64,000 nt of DNA from the NCBI RefSeq assembly GCF_000381905.1, contig NZ_KB907245.1, positions 328,159 to 392,158 of the forward strand. Reading direction: 5' to 3'. Below the pieces are notes generated by a model. It saw only the letters and a program-made list of their open reading frames with translations. It made no database searches and was not told where the DNA came from. This document shows, one piece after another, positions 17,496 to 26,938 of the stretch (position 1 is its first letter; each line of letters starts with the position of its first letter). Position numbers and translations under genes: made by a program. The stretch comes from Paenibacillus fonticola DSM 21315. GTDB lineage: Bacteria; Bacillota; Bacilli; Paenibacillales; Paenibacillaceae.

Positions 17496-18074
17496 TTATA
17501 CGAGTTCCTTCCACTTTTTCTCTAACACCTGCGGCTGGTAAGACTCCATCAACTGCAACAATTCGGCAGGGTCCGGGGAGATGTTGATCAAGCTCAGATG
17601 TGAAGAATTGGAGAAGCCCTCTTGGATGCTATGCTCAACCATTTGAAGCAGCGGGTCGTAGAAGCCGCGAACGTTCAGGAGACCTATCGGCTTCTTGTGG
17701 ATGCCGATTTGCGACCAGCACAGCACCTCGAACAATTCCTCATACGTTCCAAAACCGCCGGGCAGCGCGATGAAACCGTCAGCCAGCTCCCCCATCTTCG
17801 CCTTTCGCGCATGCATGCCGTCCACTTCGATCAGCTTGGTCAGCTCCCGGTGAACCATCTCGCCTGCAAACAATCCCGATGGCATGACGCCGATCACCTC
17901 TCCGCCGGCAGCCATTGCGGCATTGGCCGCTTCCCCCATCAGCCCGATTCTGGACCCGCCATATATTAGGCGATACTGATGTTCTGCCAAATAGCGCCCA
18001 AGCTGTACGGCAGCATGTTTATAGTCTTCATGTGCACCTAAATTCGAGCCTGCAAAGACACAGATTGATTTCAT
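17496..18074 (-). CDS. LOG-family cytokinin riboside 5'-monophosphate phosphoribohydrolase
   Basis: The 192-residue protein has the LOG signature PGGFGTYEE and a Rossmann-like start [13 protein letters not shown]. Family members cleave nucleoside 5'-monophosphates, including cytokinin ribotides, to base and ribose 5-phosphate. GGAGATGATGGG before the ATG at 18074 sets the start; the longer frame lacks a ribosome site. It stands alone between the ABC operon and pullulanase. Confidence 0.85.
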   Translation of the reverse strand: MKSICVFAGSNLGAHEDYKHAAVQLGRYLAEHQYRLIYGGSRIGLMGEAANAAMAAGGEVIGVMPSGLFAGEMVHRELTKLIEVDGMHARKAKMGELADGFIALPGGFGTYEELFEVLCWSQIGIHKKPIGLLNVRGFYDPLLQMVEHSIQEGFSNSSHLSLINISPDPAELLQLMESYQPQVLEKKWKELV

Positions 18075-18190
18075 CCCATCATCTCCACTTATATATTTAT
18101 TAGAAAAAATTTTAGATATCTCAAGTATATGGTGAGCCACAAATCAATTCAATATGACTAATAGGTGAGTATTTTCTTAAAATCGTAGTG

Positions 18191-20149
18191 TCAAATCGTA
18201 AGGACAACCATACCGAGACCGCGCACCTTTAAGCTGCGGCCCTCCAACGCGGCGACATACTCGCCTCCAAAGCGAATCGTCCAGTTTCCAAGCCCGGGCA
18301 AGTTCAACAGAATGGTTTTCTCCGTACCTTTGTACAGCACATAAATATGCTTGGCAGGATCCCCGCCCGCATGGTTGCTCAGCGTATACGCTACGCAATG
18401 CTCTGGCGCCGGCTCGAAATGCAAGTGCTCGCGAATCTGCTCCGCCGTACGCAAGCGAAACGCCGGGTGGCTCTTGCGGAGGGCAATCAGCTCCCTCATA
18501 TAGGCTACATCGTTTTGGCGCGCGGCGCAGCGCTCCCAGTCGAGCCAGTTCACCTCTATCGGGGACTGGTAGCTGTTCTCTTCCCCATTCTTTGTTCTCA
18601 TGAATTCCTGTCCCGCATGCAGGAAGGGAATGCCCTGGCTCGTAAGGATTATTGCCGAAGCCAGCCGATGCATGCCACTGCGATGCTCTTCAGACTCGAT
18701 GGCGGCAGAAAGGACGATTTTATCCCATAAGGTATGGTTATCATGACATTCGACGTAATTTACGGATTGGCCCGGCTCAATTCCAAAATTACGGATACCC
18801 CCATCATAGTCAATGGCACCGACGATTCCCTCCCGAATGAGTCCCTCGTAGCCGGCACCGCCGCTGATAAAGCCTCTCTGAGCAAAATAAAATATACTCC
18901 CTTTAATCGCGTCACGGTAATCATCGTTGAAGTGTCCGATTCCTGGGAACTTGGCGGCATTATTCTGATGTGCTCTTTGCTCATCCGGCAGAACCGTGTC
19001 CATGATCCAGCCTTCTCCAATCGTGATGATCGTAGGATCGAGTTCATCCAGCCGCCTCCGAATCTCGTTCATCGTCTCGATGTCCATCAAACCCATGAGA
19101 TCGAACCGGAAGCCATCCATATGATATTCCGCTGCCCAGTACAGCACCGAATCCACGATAAATTTCCGCATCATCGGCCGTTCCGAAGCGCATTCGTTGC
19201 CGCAGAACGAACCGTTTGACAGTGTACCATCCTCCTTGTAGCGCAAATAGTATCCGGGCACAAGTTTGGTGAAATTGATCAAATACCAATCGTAGACATG
19301 ATTGTAGACGACGTCCATAATGACCCGGAGCCCGCGCTCATGCAGGGCTTGAACGGCCCGCTTCAGCTCGGTTATGCGTAAACCCGGCACAGAGGGATCG
19401 GTAGCATAAGAGCCCTCGGGAACGTTGTAGTTCTTGGGGTCATATCCCCAATTATACTGCGGCTGATCGAGCTTCGTCTCGTCCACGCTTTCGGTGGCAT
19501 AGTCATAGACGGGGAGAAGCTGAACATGCGTCACGCCAAGCGCAGCAATATGATCCAAGCCTGTCAAAATGCCATTCGGTCCCCTGGTCCCGCTCTCCGC
19601 AAGTCCAAGAAACTTTCCTTTTTGCGTAATCCCGCTGTGAGGGTGGCTGGACAGATCCTTGACATGCAGCTCGTAAATGACCGCATCAACAGCAGCCTCG
19701 AAAGGCGGTTTACGGTCATCTCCCCACCGCTCCGGGTTCGTGCTCTGCAAATCGATCACAACTGCGCGGTCCCCATTTACACCGACGGCCTTTGCATAAG
19801 GGTCGGCTGCTTCGTTCCAATCTTGCCCGATCTTGACTCGGTACGTATAGTAACGCCCCTGGTGATCTCCCTCCACGACCAGCAGCCAGGTGCCCTGAAC
19901 ATCTCGCTTCATAGGCAGGACCTGCGCAGGCTTCTCGTCATTCCATGACTCATAGAATACAACCTCCGCCTCCGATGCCGTCGGCGCCCAGACCCGGAAC
20001 CTGCTCTCCCCCGGCGTGTACGCGGCACCTAGGTCATTTCCGCCGTAATAGTACATTTCATCGAACCGTTTATCGAAGACGGATATTCCTCCAGTTACCG
20101 CAAGGTCGCCATAGTCGACGACTACATCGTGCTCCCGTTGTACCGCCAT
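18191..20149 (-). CDS. pulA: Type I pullulanase
   Basis: The protein has 652 residues: a CBM48 module (about 40-140), a GH13 subfamily 14 barrel and a C-terminal beta domain. The type I pullulanase motif YNWGYDP is present. The catalytic regions are DVVYNH, GFRFDLMGLMD (nucleophile Asp), GEGW (acid/base Glu) and VECHDNHT (Asp). It hydrolyses alpha-1,6 branches of pullulan, glycogen or limit dextrins. No signal peptide is seen, so it acts on internal substrates. The ATG at 20149 has GGAG 9 bp upstream. A duplicated palindromic element lies directly before it, which suggests control by a LacI-type regulator. Confidence 0.93.
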   Translation of the reverse strand: MAVQREHDVVVDYGDLAVTGGISVFDKRFDEMYYYGGNDLGAAYTPGESRFRVWAPTASEAEVVFYESWNDEKPAQVLPMKRDVQGTWLLVVEGDHQGRYYTYRVKIGQDWNEAADPYAKAVGVNGDRAVVIDLQSTNPERWGDDRKPPFEAAVDAVIYELHVKDLSSHPHSGITQKGKFLGLAESGTRGPNGILTGLDHIAALGVTHVQLLPVYDYATESVDETKLDQPQYNWGYDPKNYNVPEGSYATDPSVPGLRITELKRAVQALHERGLRVIMDVVYNHVYDWYLINFTKLVPGYYLRYKEDGTLSNGSFCGNECASERPMMRKFIVDSVLYWAAEYHMDGFRFDLMGLMDIETMNEIRRRLDELDPTIITIGEGWIMDTVLPDEQRAHQNNAAKFPGIGHFNDDYRDAIKGSIFYFAQRGFISGGAGYEGLIREGIVGAIDYDGGIRNFGIEPGQSVNYVECHDNHTLWDKIVLSAAIESEEHRSGMHRLASAIILTSQGIPFLHAGQEFMRTKNGEENSYQSPIEVNWLDWERCAARQNDVAYMRELIALRKSHPAFRLRTAEQIREHLHFEPAPEHCVAYTLSNHAGGDPAKHIYVLYKGTEKTILLNLPGLGNWTIRFGGEYVAALEGRSLKVRGLGMVVLTI

Positions 20150-20158
20150 TTTATTCAC

Positions 20159-20250
20159 TCCAATCGCGAAATATATCATGGGTAGCTTAAACGCTTAAGT
20201 GACTTCCAATCGCAAAATATCGTACGTAAACTTAAGTGTTCAAGCGGCTA
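20159..20250 (-). promoter_or_regulatory. Duplicated operator-like unit before pullulanase
   Basis: A unit containing TCCAATCGC-AAATAT and TTAAAC-CTTAAGT occurs twice (about 20159-20204 and 20205-20240). The first copy contains GCTTAAACGCTTAAG, a near-palindrome with central ACGC like LacI/CcpA sites. TATAAT lies upstream on the minus strand at 20261-20266 without a good -35, so the duplicated sites lie downstream of the likely start point. Confidence 0.5.
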
Positions 20251-20457
20251 TATGAGCGGGATTATATCACCGTTCATTTATGAGTGCCGATCAGCCGATG
20301 AATCGTTCATCGCTGGGGATACATAACTATCATCTTCAGTTTCATCATATTCCTGGCACAGCAGCTCCTCCATAACGGCAATCGCTATTTAGGCTTTCAC
20401 CTCGTTATCGAACACGATTCGCCGCACTCCGCTTGCCAGCAAATACTCCGCCTCCCG

Positions 20458-20505
20458 CATTTGCATTTGTATTTGTATTTGCATTTGCATTTGCATTTGC
20501 AATCA
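20458..20505. repeat. Hexanucleotide repeat (ATTTGC/ATTTGT)
   Basis: About seven tandem copies of ATTTGC or ATTTGT occur inside the decayed stretch upstream of pullulanase. On the minus strand they would read Asn-Ala/Asn-Thr repeats, but no intact gene contains them. Confidence 0.75.
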
Positions 20506-20531
20506 CGATCATATTCTCTTTCGCACCGCGC

Positions 20532-20581
20532 GAAGCTCCCAGCCCGCGGTGGCCGGCGTTACATGACGGTGGTCAACCACA
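20532..20581 (+). repeat. Dispersed 50-bp repeat, copy A
   Basis: The sequence starts GAAGCTCCCAGC, continues CGCGGTGGCCGGCGTTACAT and ends GACGGTGGTCAACCACA. Two more copies are at 29089-29138 and 48103-48150. The 3' part contains the dyad GTGGT-CA-ACCAC. Confidence 0.8.
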
Positions 20582-20850
20582 GGCCACGCATGCAGGCACC
20601 CTCTGCCATAGCCACCACTAACTTATTTGCACATCACCCGCTGCCCCGACGGGCTAGAACGTACTGCTCCAATCCTTCCCGCGTATTCGTCCGATATACA
20701 GTATCCGGGCGAAAATAGATTCCATGTTACCTTGCTAATTTCTCGCTCCCCCGCCAGATCGCTGCTGGCTGTTGCTTACTATTCTTATCATATCCGAAAC
20801 GGCGTACCAGGCACAAAGCGGAAAGAAGACAGCCTCCTGTAGCGTGATGG

Positions 20851-20890
20851 AAAACAAGGACAGCCCCTTCACAGGGGCTGTCCTTGTTTT
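20851..20890 (-). terminator. Strong bidirectional terminator after the secreted-protein gene
   Basis: AAAACAAGGACAGCCCC pairs perfectly with GGGGCTGTCCTTGTTTT around a short loop. It lies about 75 bp past the stop codon of the minus-strand gene at 20967. Confidence 0.9.
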
Positions 20891-20900
20891 GCCATGTTGA

Positions 20901-20936
20901 TATCCTTGTTCATATCCTTGTTCATATCCTTGTTCA
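20901..20936. repeat. Exact 12-bp triplication (TATCCTTGTTCA)
   Basis: Three perfect tandem copies of TATCCTTGTTCA lie between the terminator and the stop codon of the secreted-protein gene. The unit repeats the TCCTTGTT of the terminator arm, so it may have grown from it by slippage. Confidence 0.85.
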
Positions 20937-20966
20937 CGTATGTTAACGCATGATCATGTATGAACG

Positions 20967-23174
20967 TTAGGCAGCATGCGGCGCAGTATTGCCTGGTAAA
21001 CGATCGGAAAATGCCGACCGAGGCGCTGCGACCATCCCCTCGTTAACCGGAAGGACATTCGCCAGAGGGAGCGGCTCCGCGCTTACATTAGCGATCGTCA
21101 CCGTCTTCGTGATTACGTTGGCGCTATTCTGCTTCAAGCGCAGGTTCGCCGCACCCGCCTGGTTCGGCTTGAGCTGGACGATCAGGTCCTTCGATGCCTC
21201 GCCCTGGGCATTGGCCGTCAGGGAAATGCTCGGGCTGTACCCGTAAGAGGACCACGAGCCATCACTATTTTTGAACCGGGCGATTTGCTCGCCGCCGCTA
21301 AGATATATCCCAACCGCAAGACCGGTTACCGTCTGCCCCGGGTTCAGGCCATCAGCGGTCAAGCGGATTGTGAATTCCTGCGCGCTGGGCAGCTGGGATT
21401 GGTGAACAAAGGCATATACCGGCTCGACCGCTGGCGGCTGCGAAGAACCATATGAGCCCGGCTTGTAGGTGGACGGATCATACCACTTGTAGCCTGCAGC
21501 CGGCGCGGACCAAGGCTCGGGCTTCGGTTCCGTCGTAGCCGCTGGAATCTCGTCCGTGTGCAGCACTGTTGGCGTATCGAGGACAAGTCCGGATACTTCG
21601 CTAAACGAAGTATAGTTTTCTTTGTGGGCGAGCCATTTCACGGTCTGAATGAGAAACAGCCCGTCATCCACTTCTTTAAAGCCGTCATACGTCGTCTTTC
21701 TCGCCCCGGTCTCCTCGCGGACGTACTTCGGCGTAACGTCCTCAACAGGCGAGGAGTCGCCGATGAACGCAGCTTTGCCGCGTCCGACCTTGGCGATAGC
21801 CGCATACGGTCCTTCAGCCCGGCCGCCGCCGTTATAGACGCCGCTGTCCACGGCGCTTCCCCATGCCGGCACGCCGGACGGAACGTAGACGATCCCCTTG
21901 GCCTTCGCCGGATCGATGATCGCCAGCGTCGAGCCGGCATGCATGGCGACTGCGCTTACGCCCGACGTGATCCCGAACGATTGGGACGGGGCAACAATGT
22001 CGGTCGCGTTCACGTCGCCAAGCGCATTATAACGGAAGCGCACGCCAAAATGGTCGGCAAGCCAGTCCGAGCTTGTCACGTTCTGCATCGCCGGGGAGGA
22101 CGCTTCTTCCGCGCTCATGCCCTTGGTCGGCAGCTCGTAGGCGCCGCGGCGGTAGCCGTTGAAAACCTCGGAGGAATCCCAGCGGTTCTTGTTGCGGTCC
22201 GCATTATAGTGGTCCGCGATGAAGAATACCGCCCCTCCCTCTTGAATGTACTGAACGATCGCATCTTGCTCCGTGGACTTGAAAGGAATATTCGCTTCGG
22301 GAATGACGAAGACATCGTAATCTTTAAGCCGATTGTACGTAATGGCCGGAGTATCGAACTGATGAGGGGCTGTGCGCTCCAGCGATTCTACCGTAAATCC
22401 CGCCGCTCGCAGTCCACCGGCAAAATCGGAGAACGCCCCGTCGATAACCCAATCGGCAGCCCCTGCTGTCTGGGCGTGGGCGTTGTCGAAGAGCACGCTT
22501 TTGCCCGTGCCATCCGGCAGTGTCGGATTCGCTCCTCCCCCAGGCTCTCCGGGCTGTCCGGGCTGTCCGGGTTGTTCTGGCTGTTCAGGCTGTCCGGGCT
22601 CCCCGGGTTGTCCAGGTTGTTCAGGCTGTTCTTCGCCCGGATTTGGCTGCCCAGCATCCGCCAGTTGCATTGCAGACACGTTCTTAAGTCCAGCAAAGTT
22701 GTTATAAGCCGCAAGAGTTCCCGTTACATTAACACGCTGCCCGATCAAGTCCGGGTTGCTTTGCAGCCCGAACTGTTCTCTGAAGCCAGCGGGAATCTGT
22801 ACATCGACCAGTTTGGCCGAACTGCGCTCAGCCGGACTATCCGCGATCAACAAATTGTAGTCATTCGCGAAAGGACTCTGGAACTTTGCCGTCAGCGAAC
22901 CAGTGGCATGTCCAACAATATAGCCGGCGACCTGTACGAATTCCCCATTGTTCCCCTTGGCAATCGCGTTCGCTACAGCAAGCGGCGCTGCTGCTGCTTC
23001 CAACTCAGCGCGATCGAATGCCTCTGCACCCCAAACGCTTTGCTCCTGGCTGTCCGGTAGCAGATATTCCTGCGCATTTGCACCTGCAAAAGGTGTAAAT
23101 CCAACCAGCATTGTTGCCGCAAGCGCACCCGCTACTACCCAATTCAACCACTTTCTTGCCCATCTTTTTCTCAT
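20967..23174 (-). CDS. Large secreted protein with OB-fold-like (DUF6359-like) and GATase/DUF4350-like domains
   Basis: The protein has 735 residues. It starts with a signal peptide (about 1-34, ending AGANA) and then an OB-fold-like region (about 66-170, VANAIAKGNNGEFVQVAGYIVG) of the type found at the start of some secreted nucleases. A linker rich in Pro, Gly, Gln and Glu (about 175-215) follows. The next domain (about 225-500) resembles class I glutamine amidotransferase or DUF4350 folds, with VFVIPEANIPF and AVFFIADHYNADRNK. The last 200 residues are beta-rich. I do not recognise a catalytic triad with certainty, and no function is claimed. It is transcribed alone and ends at a strong terminator. 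Confidence 0.7.
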   Translation of the reverse strand: MRKRWARKWLNWVVAGALAATMLVGFTPFAGANAQEYLLPDSQEQSVWGAEAFDRAELEAAAAPLAVANAIAKGNNGEFVQVAGYIVGHATGSLTAKFQSPFANDYNLLIADSPAERSSAKLVDVQIPAGFREQFGLQSNPDLIGQRVNVTGTLAAYNNFAGLKNVSAMQLADAGQPNPGEEQPEQPGQPGEPGQPEQPEQPGQPGQPGEPGGGANPTLPDGTGKSVLFDNAHAQTAGAADWVIDGAFSDFAGGLRAAGFTVESLERTAPHQFDTPAITYNRLKDYDVFVIPEANIPFKSTEQDAIVQYIQEGGAVFFIADHYNADRNKNRWDSSEVFNGYRRGAYELPTKGMSAEEASSPAMQNVTSSDWLADHFGVRFRYNALGDVNATDIVAPSQSFGITSGVSAVAMHAGSTLAIIDPAKAKGIVYVPSGVPAWGSAVDSGVYNGGGRAEGPYAAIAKVGRGKAAFIGDSSPVEDVTPKYVREETGARKTTYDGFKEVDDGLFLIQTVKWLAHKENYTSFSEVSGLVLDTPTVLHTDEIPAATTEPKPEPWSAPAAGYKWYDPSTYKPGSYGSSQPPAVEPVYAFVHQSQLPSAQEFTIRLTADGLNPGQTVTGLAVGIYLSGGEQIARFKNSDGSWSSYGYSPSISLTANAQGEASKDLIVQLKPNQAGAANLRLKQNSANVITKTVTIANVSAEPLPLANVLPVNEGMVAAPRSAFSDRLPGNTAPHAA

Positions 23175-23367
23175 CCTAATCGATTCCTCCTTCTCCTTAA
23201 TTGATAAATTACCTCTTAATGATAAATGCGAAGGAATACCTCACGATGGTTTTTTTGTAAATTTATTGCAAAATATACTTGTGACTAAGTTGTGTCCTTC
23301 ATTAGCTTTCCAGTAAACCATGCTGTATAATTGATAGTATTTCATATCTTATTATTTGAAGGAGTAG

Positions 23368-24702
23368 ATGAATCGAATGGATAGTGACAGGCTTTTGGCA
23401 CTATACTTAGTGCTGGTCGCCATACTAATCGGCTTTACAGCGTTTTTCGTAGCCGTTGAGTTTGCCATCGTAAGAGTACGGGCAAGTCGGGTGGATCAAA
23501 TGATAGCCGAAGGAAATAAGAATGCTCTATCGGTCAAACAAGTGACTAGCAATCTGGACGGTTACTTGTCGGCTTGCCAATTGGGAATTACGATTACAGC
23601 GCTCGGACTTGGCTGGTTAGGAGAACCAACAGTAAAGAAGATGCTTCACCCACTGCTCCATAGTTTAAATGTACCTGAAGCAGTGAGCAGCGTTATTTCA
23701 TTTATCATCTCTTTTGCCGTAATTACCTACCTTCACGTTGTTGTGGGGGAATTAGCTCCAAAGACGATCGCCATCCGCAGAGCGGAGCAGGTTGCTTTAC
23801 TTACAGCAAAACCACTGATTATCTTCACCAAGGTTATGCACCCTTTCATTTGGGCGCTCAACGGATCTGCGCTTCAGCTTGTACGCCTGTTTGGAATCAA
23901 GCCTGCCAGCGAGCATGAAGAAGCTCACTCGGAGGAAGAACTGCAGATCATTATTAACGAAAGCTTCGAAAGCGGTAAAATCAATCAAAGCGAATACGGG
24001 TACGTGAACCGTATATTTGCTTTTGACAATATGCTAGCCAAAGAAATTATGATTCCCCGCACCGATATGGTGTGCTTATATACAGACAAGACCCGGGAAG
24101 AGAACCTGGGGATCATCAAGGAGCAGCAGTATACCCGCTTTCCTGTTGTCGAGGGACATAAGGATAATATCGTGGGTATCATTAATACGAAGCAATTCTT
24201 CCTAGCTTACGAGGATAACCCCGATCTGGAAATTTCTTCGATCCTGCAGCCGGTCATGGCTGTATCCGAGGTAACGCCAGTCAATGAGCTGTTAAAAAGA
24301 ATGCAGCACGAAGGTACTCATATCGCGATATTAATCGATGAGTACGGCGGCACGGCTGGATTGATCACCATCGAAGATATTCTCGAAGAAATCGTCGGGG
24401 AAATCCGCGACGAATTTGATAAGGAAGAGGAACAACCGATTGTCCATCTGGACGAGTACCATGTGGTCGTCGACGGCAAGGTAACGATTAATCAGATTAA
24501 TGACATCATGATGACCGACCTAAATACCGAGGATGTCGATACGATCGGGGGCTGGTTGTATGGCATGCATCCGGAAATGAATGAAGACGAGACGTTCGAG
24601 CACCAGGGGCTGATCTTTAAGCTGCTGGAGAAGGAGCCACACCGCTTCAGAAAGCTGGAAATCATCAAACAAGTCATTGAGCCCGAGGAAGTTCAAGAGT
24701 AA
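23368..24702 (+). CDS. CNNM/CBS-domain membrane protein (hemolysin-family, CorC-like)
   Basis: This 444-residue protein has an N-terminal CNNM transmembrane domain with about four helices (1-190), a CBS pair (about 205-330, KEIMIPRTDMVCL and IDEYGGTAGLITIEDILEEI) and a C-terminal CorC_HlyC domain. Family members are linked to magnesium or cobalt efflux. GGAG lies only 3 bp before the first ATG (23368) and 12 bp before a second one (23377), so the start is uncertain by three residues. It stands alone and ends at a terminator. Confidence 0.92.
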   Translation: MNRMDSDRLLALYLVLVAILIGFTAFFVAVEFAIVRVRASRVDQMIAEGNKNALSVKQVTSNLDGYLSACQLGITITALGLGWLGEPTVKKMLHPLLHSLNVPEAVSSVISFIISFAVITYLHVVVGELAPKTIAIRRAEQVALLTAKPLIIFTKVMHPFIWALNGSALQLVRLFGIKPASEHEEAHSEEELQIIINESFESGKINQSEYGYVNRIFAFDNMLAKEIMIPRTDMVCLYTDKTREENLGIIKEQQYTRFPVVEGHKDNIVGIINTKQFFLAYEDNPDLEISSILQPVMAVSEVTPVNELLKRMQHEGTHIAILIDEYGGTAGLITIEDILEEIVGEIRDEFDKEEEQPIVHLDEYHVVVDGKVTINQINDIMMTDLNTEDVDTIGGWLYGMHPEMNEDETFEHQGLIFKLLEKEPHRFRKLEIIKQVIEPEEVQE

Positions 24703-24706
24703 AAAC

Positions 24707-24754
24707 AAGAACCTCAATCCCGAGAGAAATCTTTTCGGAGATTGAGGTTCTTTT
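24707..24754. terminator. Bidirectional terminator between CNNM and nitroreductase genes
   Basis: AGAACCTCAATC pairs with GATTGAGGTTCT around a longer loop with an inner CCGA/TCGG stem and is followed by TTTT. Both flanking genes converge on it. Confidence 0.85.
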
Positions 24755-24792
24755 ATGTTTGCAAAAGAGCCAAAAGAGGAGGCTTCTCTCAC

Positions 24793-25371
24793 TTAGTCTT
24801 CTTCACCGATCCAGATGGTTTTACTGCGGAAATCCTCTCTTTTCCCTTTCAGCTCGCCCAGATCGGAAACGCCAAGATAAATGAAGCCCAGCATTTTGTC
24901 CTGCTCACGAAGTTCAAAGGCCTCGTTCATGATGCGGTGATAGCAAGGCTCGCCGGTTCTCCACACTGCCCCGAGCCCTAAACTGTGCGCCGCAAGCAGC
25001 ATGTTCTGTATAGCGGCAAATACCGCTCCATATTCCTCCAGCTCGATCACGCCCGGCTTATCGGTAGGGGTCACGGCTGCGGCAATGATGACGGGAGCGC
25101 GAAAAGCCTTGGCAAAGGCTTTACCCAACGCCTCCTGCGATTCAGGCGAATCGGGATTCTCGATCCCCTCGCGCATGATGTCGGACAGCGCCTGCCCCAG
25201 CTGCTCCCGGCCCTTGCCTCTGAGCACGAAAAATTTCCACGGCTCGGTATGTCTATGATTTGGCGCCCAGACTCCAGCCTCCAAGATTTGCTCGATCGTC
25301 TCTACAGCAATATTGTCCTGCTTGACCTTTCCAATACTTCTTCTCGTATGAATAGCCTCTATTACGTCCAT
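24793..25371 (-). CDS. Nitroreductase-family FMN oxidoreductase
   Basis: The 192-residue protein has the nitroreductase fold, with the FMN-contacting start EAIHTRRSIGKV, the WAPNHRHTEPWKFFVL segment and a LGLGAVWRTG motif. Such enzymes reduce nitro groups, quinones or enones with NAD(P)H as homodimers in the cytoplasm. AGGAGGGAAACGAGCA precedes the ATG. It is divergent from the EamA transporter gene. The physiological substrate is not apparent. Confidence 0.88.
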   Translation of the reverse strand: MDVIEAIHTRRSIGKVKQDNIAVETIEQILEAGVWAPNHRHTEPWKFFVLRGKGREQLGQALSDIMREGIENPDSPESQEALGKAFAKAFRAPVIIAAAVTPTDKPGVIELEEYGAVFAAIQNMLLAAHSLGLGAVWRTGEPCYHRIMNEAFELREQDKMLGFIYLGVSDLGELKGKREDFRSKTIWIGEED

Positions 25372-25574
25372 TGCTCGTTTCCCTCCTCCTTTTGATTTCC
25401 ATTCTCATTCTAACACTGCAGACCGCCGGGGGACACCTTTACGCTCCGGTACAATAAAAATCTATCCATTCTCGCAAATGCTCGTATAATAGATTGTTGT
25501 GGAACTACGCTCATTAAAATTAGCGACTCCAACGAATACCTAGCATTTTCGCATCTCTGAAGGGAGTTAAATGC

Positions 25575-26456
25575 ATGTCTCGCCATCAACGTGCCGGGAG
25601 AGCCTATGAAGTTTTCTTTATCCTCGGCATCATCGCTATTTCTTTCTCGGCCATCTTTATTCGCTGGTCGAATGCGGAGGCATCCGTTATTGCGATGTAC
25701 CGCTTGTTCATTACCAATTTAATCCTGCTGCCTTTCGCCTGGCGGCAAAGACATGAAATGCTGCGGCTAAAGCCGAAGCAATGGGGACTGCTCGCCGCAT
25801 CAGGCATACTGCTAGGACTCCATTTTCTGCTGTGGATGAATTCGCTGCGATATACGAGTGTAGCAAGCTCCACGGTCATCCTTACGCTGCAGCCCGTGCT
25901 CGTCATGCTTGGCTCCATCTGGCTGTTCAAGGACAGAATCAACCGGATGCTGCTGCTCGGCATGGGCATAGCGGTCGTCGGCTCCATCTTCATTGGCTCG
26001 GGCGACTTCCGTCTGTCGGGATCAGCTCTGTACGGGGATATCCTCTCGCTGCTGGGCACGCTGACGATATCCATCAATATGCTGGTTGCCCAGCACCTGC
26101 GCAAGGATCTGGCTGCCCTGCCGTATAATTTCTGGATGTTCTTCATGGCCGCCTGTTCCTTGGGCTGCTACAACTTGGCAATGGAGTATCCGCTCACCGG
26201 CTATCCCGCGAAAGAGTGGGGAATTTTCTTCCTTTTATCCGTCGTGTCCACCCTGTTTGGCCACTATCTGTTTAACTGGCTGCTGAAGTACATGAATGCC
26301 ACCACAGTTTCCATGGCCATTCTGGGCGAACCGATCTGCGCCTCCCTGCTTGCATGGGTGCTTCTCGGCGAAATGCTGACAGGTTTGCAGCTATTTTCTG
26401 GATTGATCATCATAGCCGGCGTCTGGATCTTCATGCGCCATCGGCATGTAAGGTGA
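25575..26456 (+). CDS. EamA/DMT-family transporter
   Basis: The 293-residue integral membrane protein has ten predicted helices arranged as two EamA repeats (about 12-145 and 155-285), the mark of the drug/metabolite transporter superfamily. The second repeat includes the typical ATTVSMAILGEPICASLLAWVLLGE. The substrate cannot be told from sequence. It is a single gene followed by a terminator. Confidence 0.9.
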   Translation: MSRHQRAGRAYEVFFILGIIAISFSAIFIRWSNAEASVIAMYRLFITNLILLPFAWRQRHEMLRLKPKQWGLLAASGILLGLHFLLWMNSLRYTSVASSTVILTLQPVLVMLGSIWLFKDRINRMLLLGMGIAVVGSIFIGSGDFRLSGSALYGDILSLLGTLTISINMLVAQHLRKDLAALPYNFWMFFMAACSLGCYNLAMEYPLTGYPAKEWGIFFLLSVVSTLFGHYLFNWLLKYMNATTVSMAILGEPICASLLAWVLLGEMLTGLQLFSGLIIIAGVWIFMRHRHVR

Positions 26457-26513
26457 CACAACCGTTTATAATGCATTGCTGCTGAATTGAGCATCATATC
26501 TAATCCATGACAA

Positions 26514-26567
26514 AAAAGGTCCCGGTTCTATTTCACTAAATTCTTGGACCGGGACGCATTCTTTTTT
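26514..26567. terminator. Terminator after the EamA gene
   Basis: GGTCCCGGT and ACCGGGAC form the stem, flanked by AAAAAA on the left and CTTTTTT on the right, so it can serve both converging genes. Confidence 0.8.
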
Positions 26568-26586
26568 GATGTAAAAGACCGATATT

Positions 26587-26916
26587 TCACTTCTCGCGCT
26601 TCCTTAATCCAATCAGCTTTGTTCGCAGCACATAGTATACCATGGCCAGCAGCAGCAAACCGCTTATCTGTAAAACTAGGGTTAACCCGTCTGTGCGGAC
26701 GATAGTTCCAAATGCCACTTGAGTCTCTAAATATTCTACAAATGCATAGTTATTTATGATATCCGGTACGTAATTTCTGGTTAGCCATAGCCCCTGAACA
26801 ACCTGGAAGCCAACCACAGCTATAATAATGACCATGGGCACTATAATAGATTCAACGAGCACTCGTTTGTTTAGCTTGTTTAGCTTGTTTAGCTTGTTTA
26901 GCTTGTTTAGGTTCAT
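26587..26916 (-). CDS. Small membrane protein with N-terminal Leu-Asn-Lys repeats
   Basis: The ORF encodes 109 residues with two predicted membrane helices (about 22-45 and 80-98) and a basic tail (RTKLIGLRKREK). The ribosome site AAGGAG lies 5 bp before the ATG. Residues 2-17 consist of Leu-Asn-Lys repeats encoded by a 9-bp tandem repeat (about 26861-26906). I do not recognise the family. The repeat may have lengthened the start of an otherwise simple two-helix protein. Confidence 0.55.
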   Translation of the reverse strand: MNLNKLNKLNKLNKLNKRVLVESIIVPMVIIIAVVGFQVVQGLWLTRNYVPDIINNYAFVEYLETQVAFGTIVRTDGLTLVLQISGLLLLAMVYYVLRTKLIGLRKREK

Positions 26917-26938
26917 TTCGGCTCCTTGTTTCGCGTTT

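Larger units (their letters stand above)
20268..20850. other. About 580 bp without a credible gene; decayed DNA with repeats
   Basis: No intact gene is seen. The minus strand keeps a short coding-like piece (about 20330-20460, reading EYLLASGVRRIVFDNEVKA) broken by a stop, so a small gene may have decayed here. The stretch also holds a hexanucleotide repeat and a copy of the 50-bp dispersed repeat listed separately. Confidence 0.45.

Noticed and set aside
21558..23060. 500-codon open frame on the plus strand
   Set aside because: It is antisense to the secreted-protein gene, has a composition driven by that gene and no ribosome site or recognisable domain.
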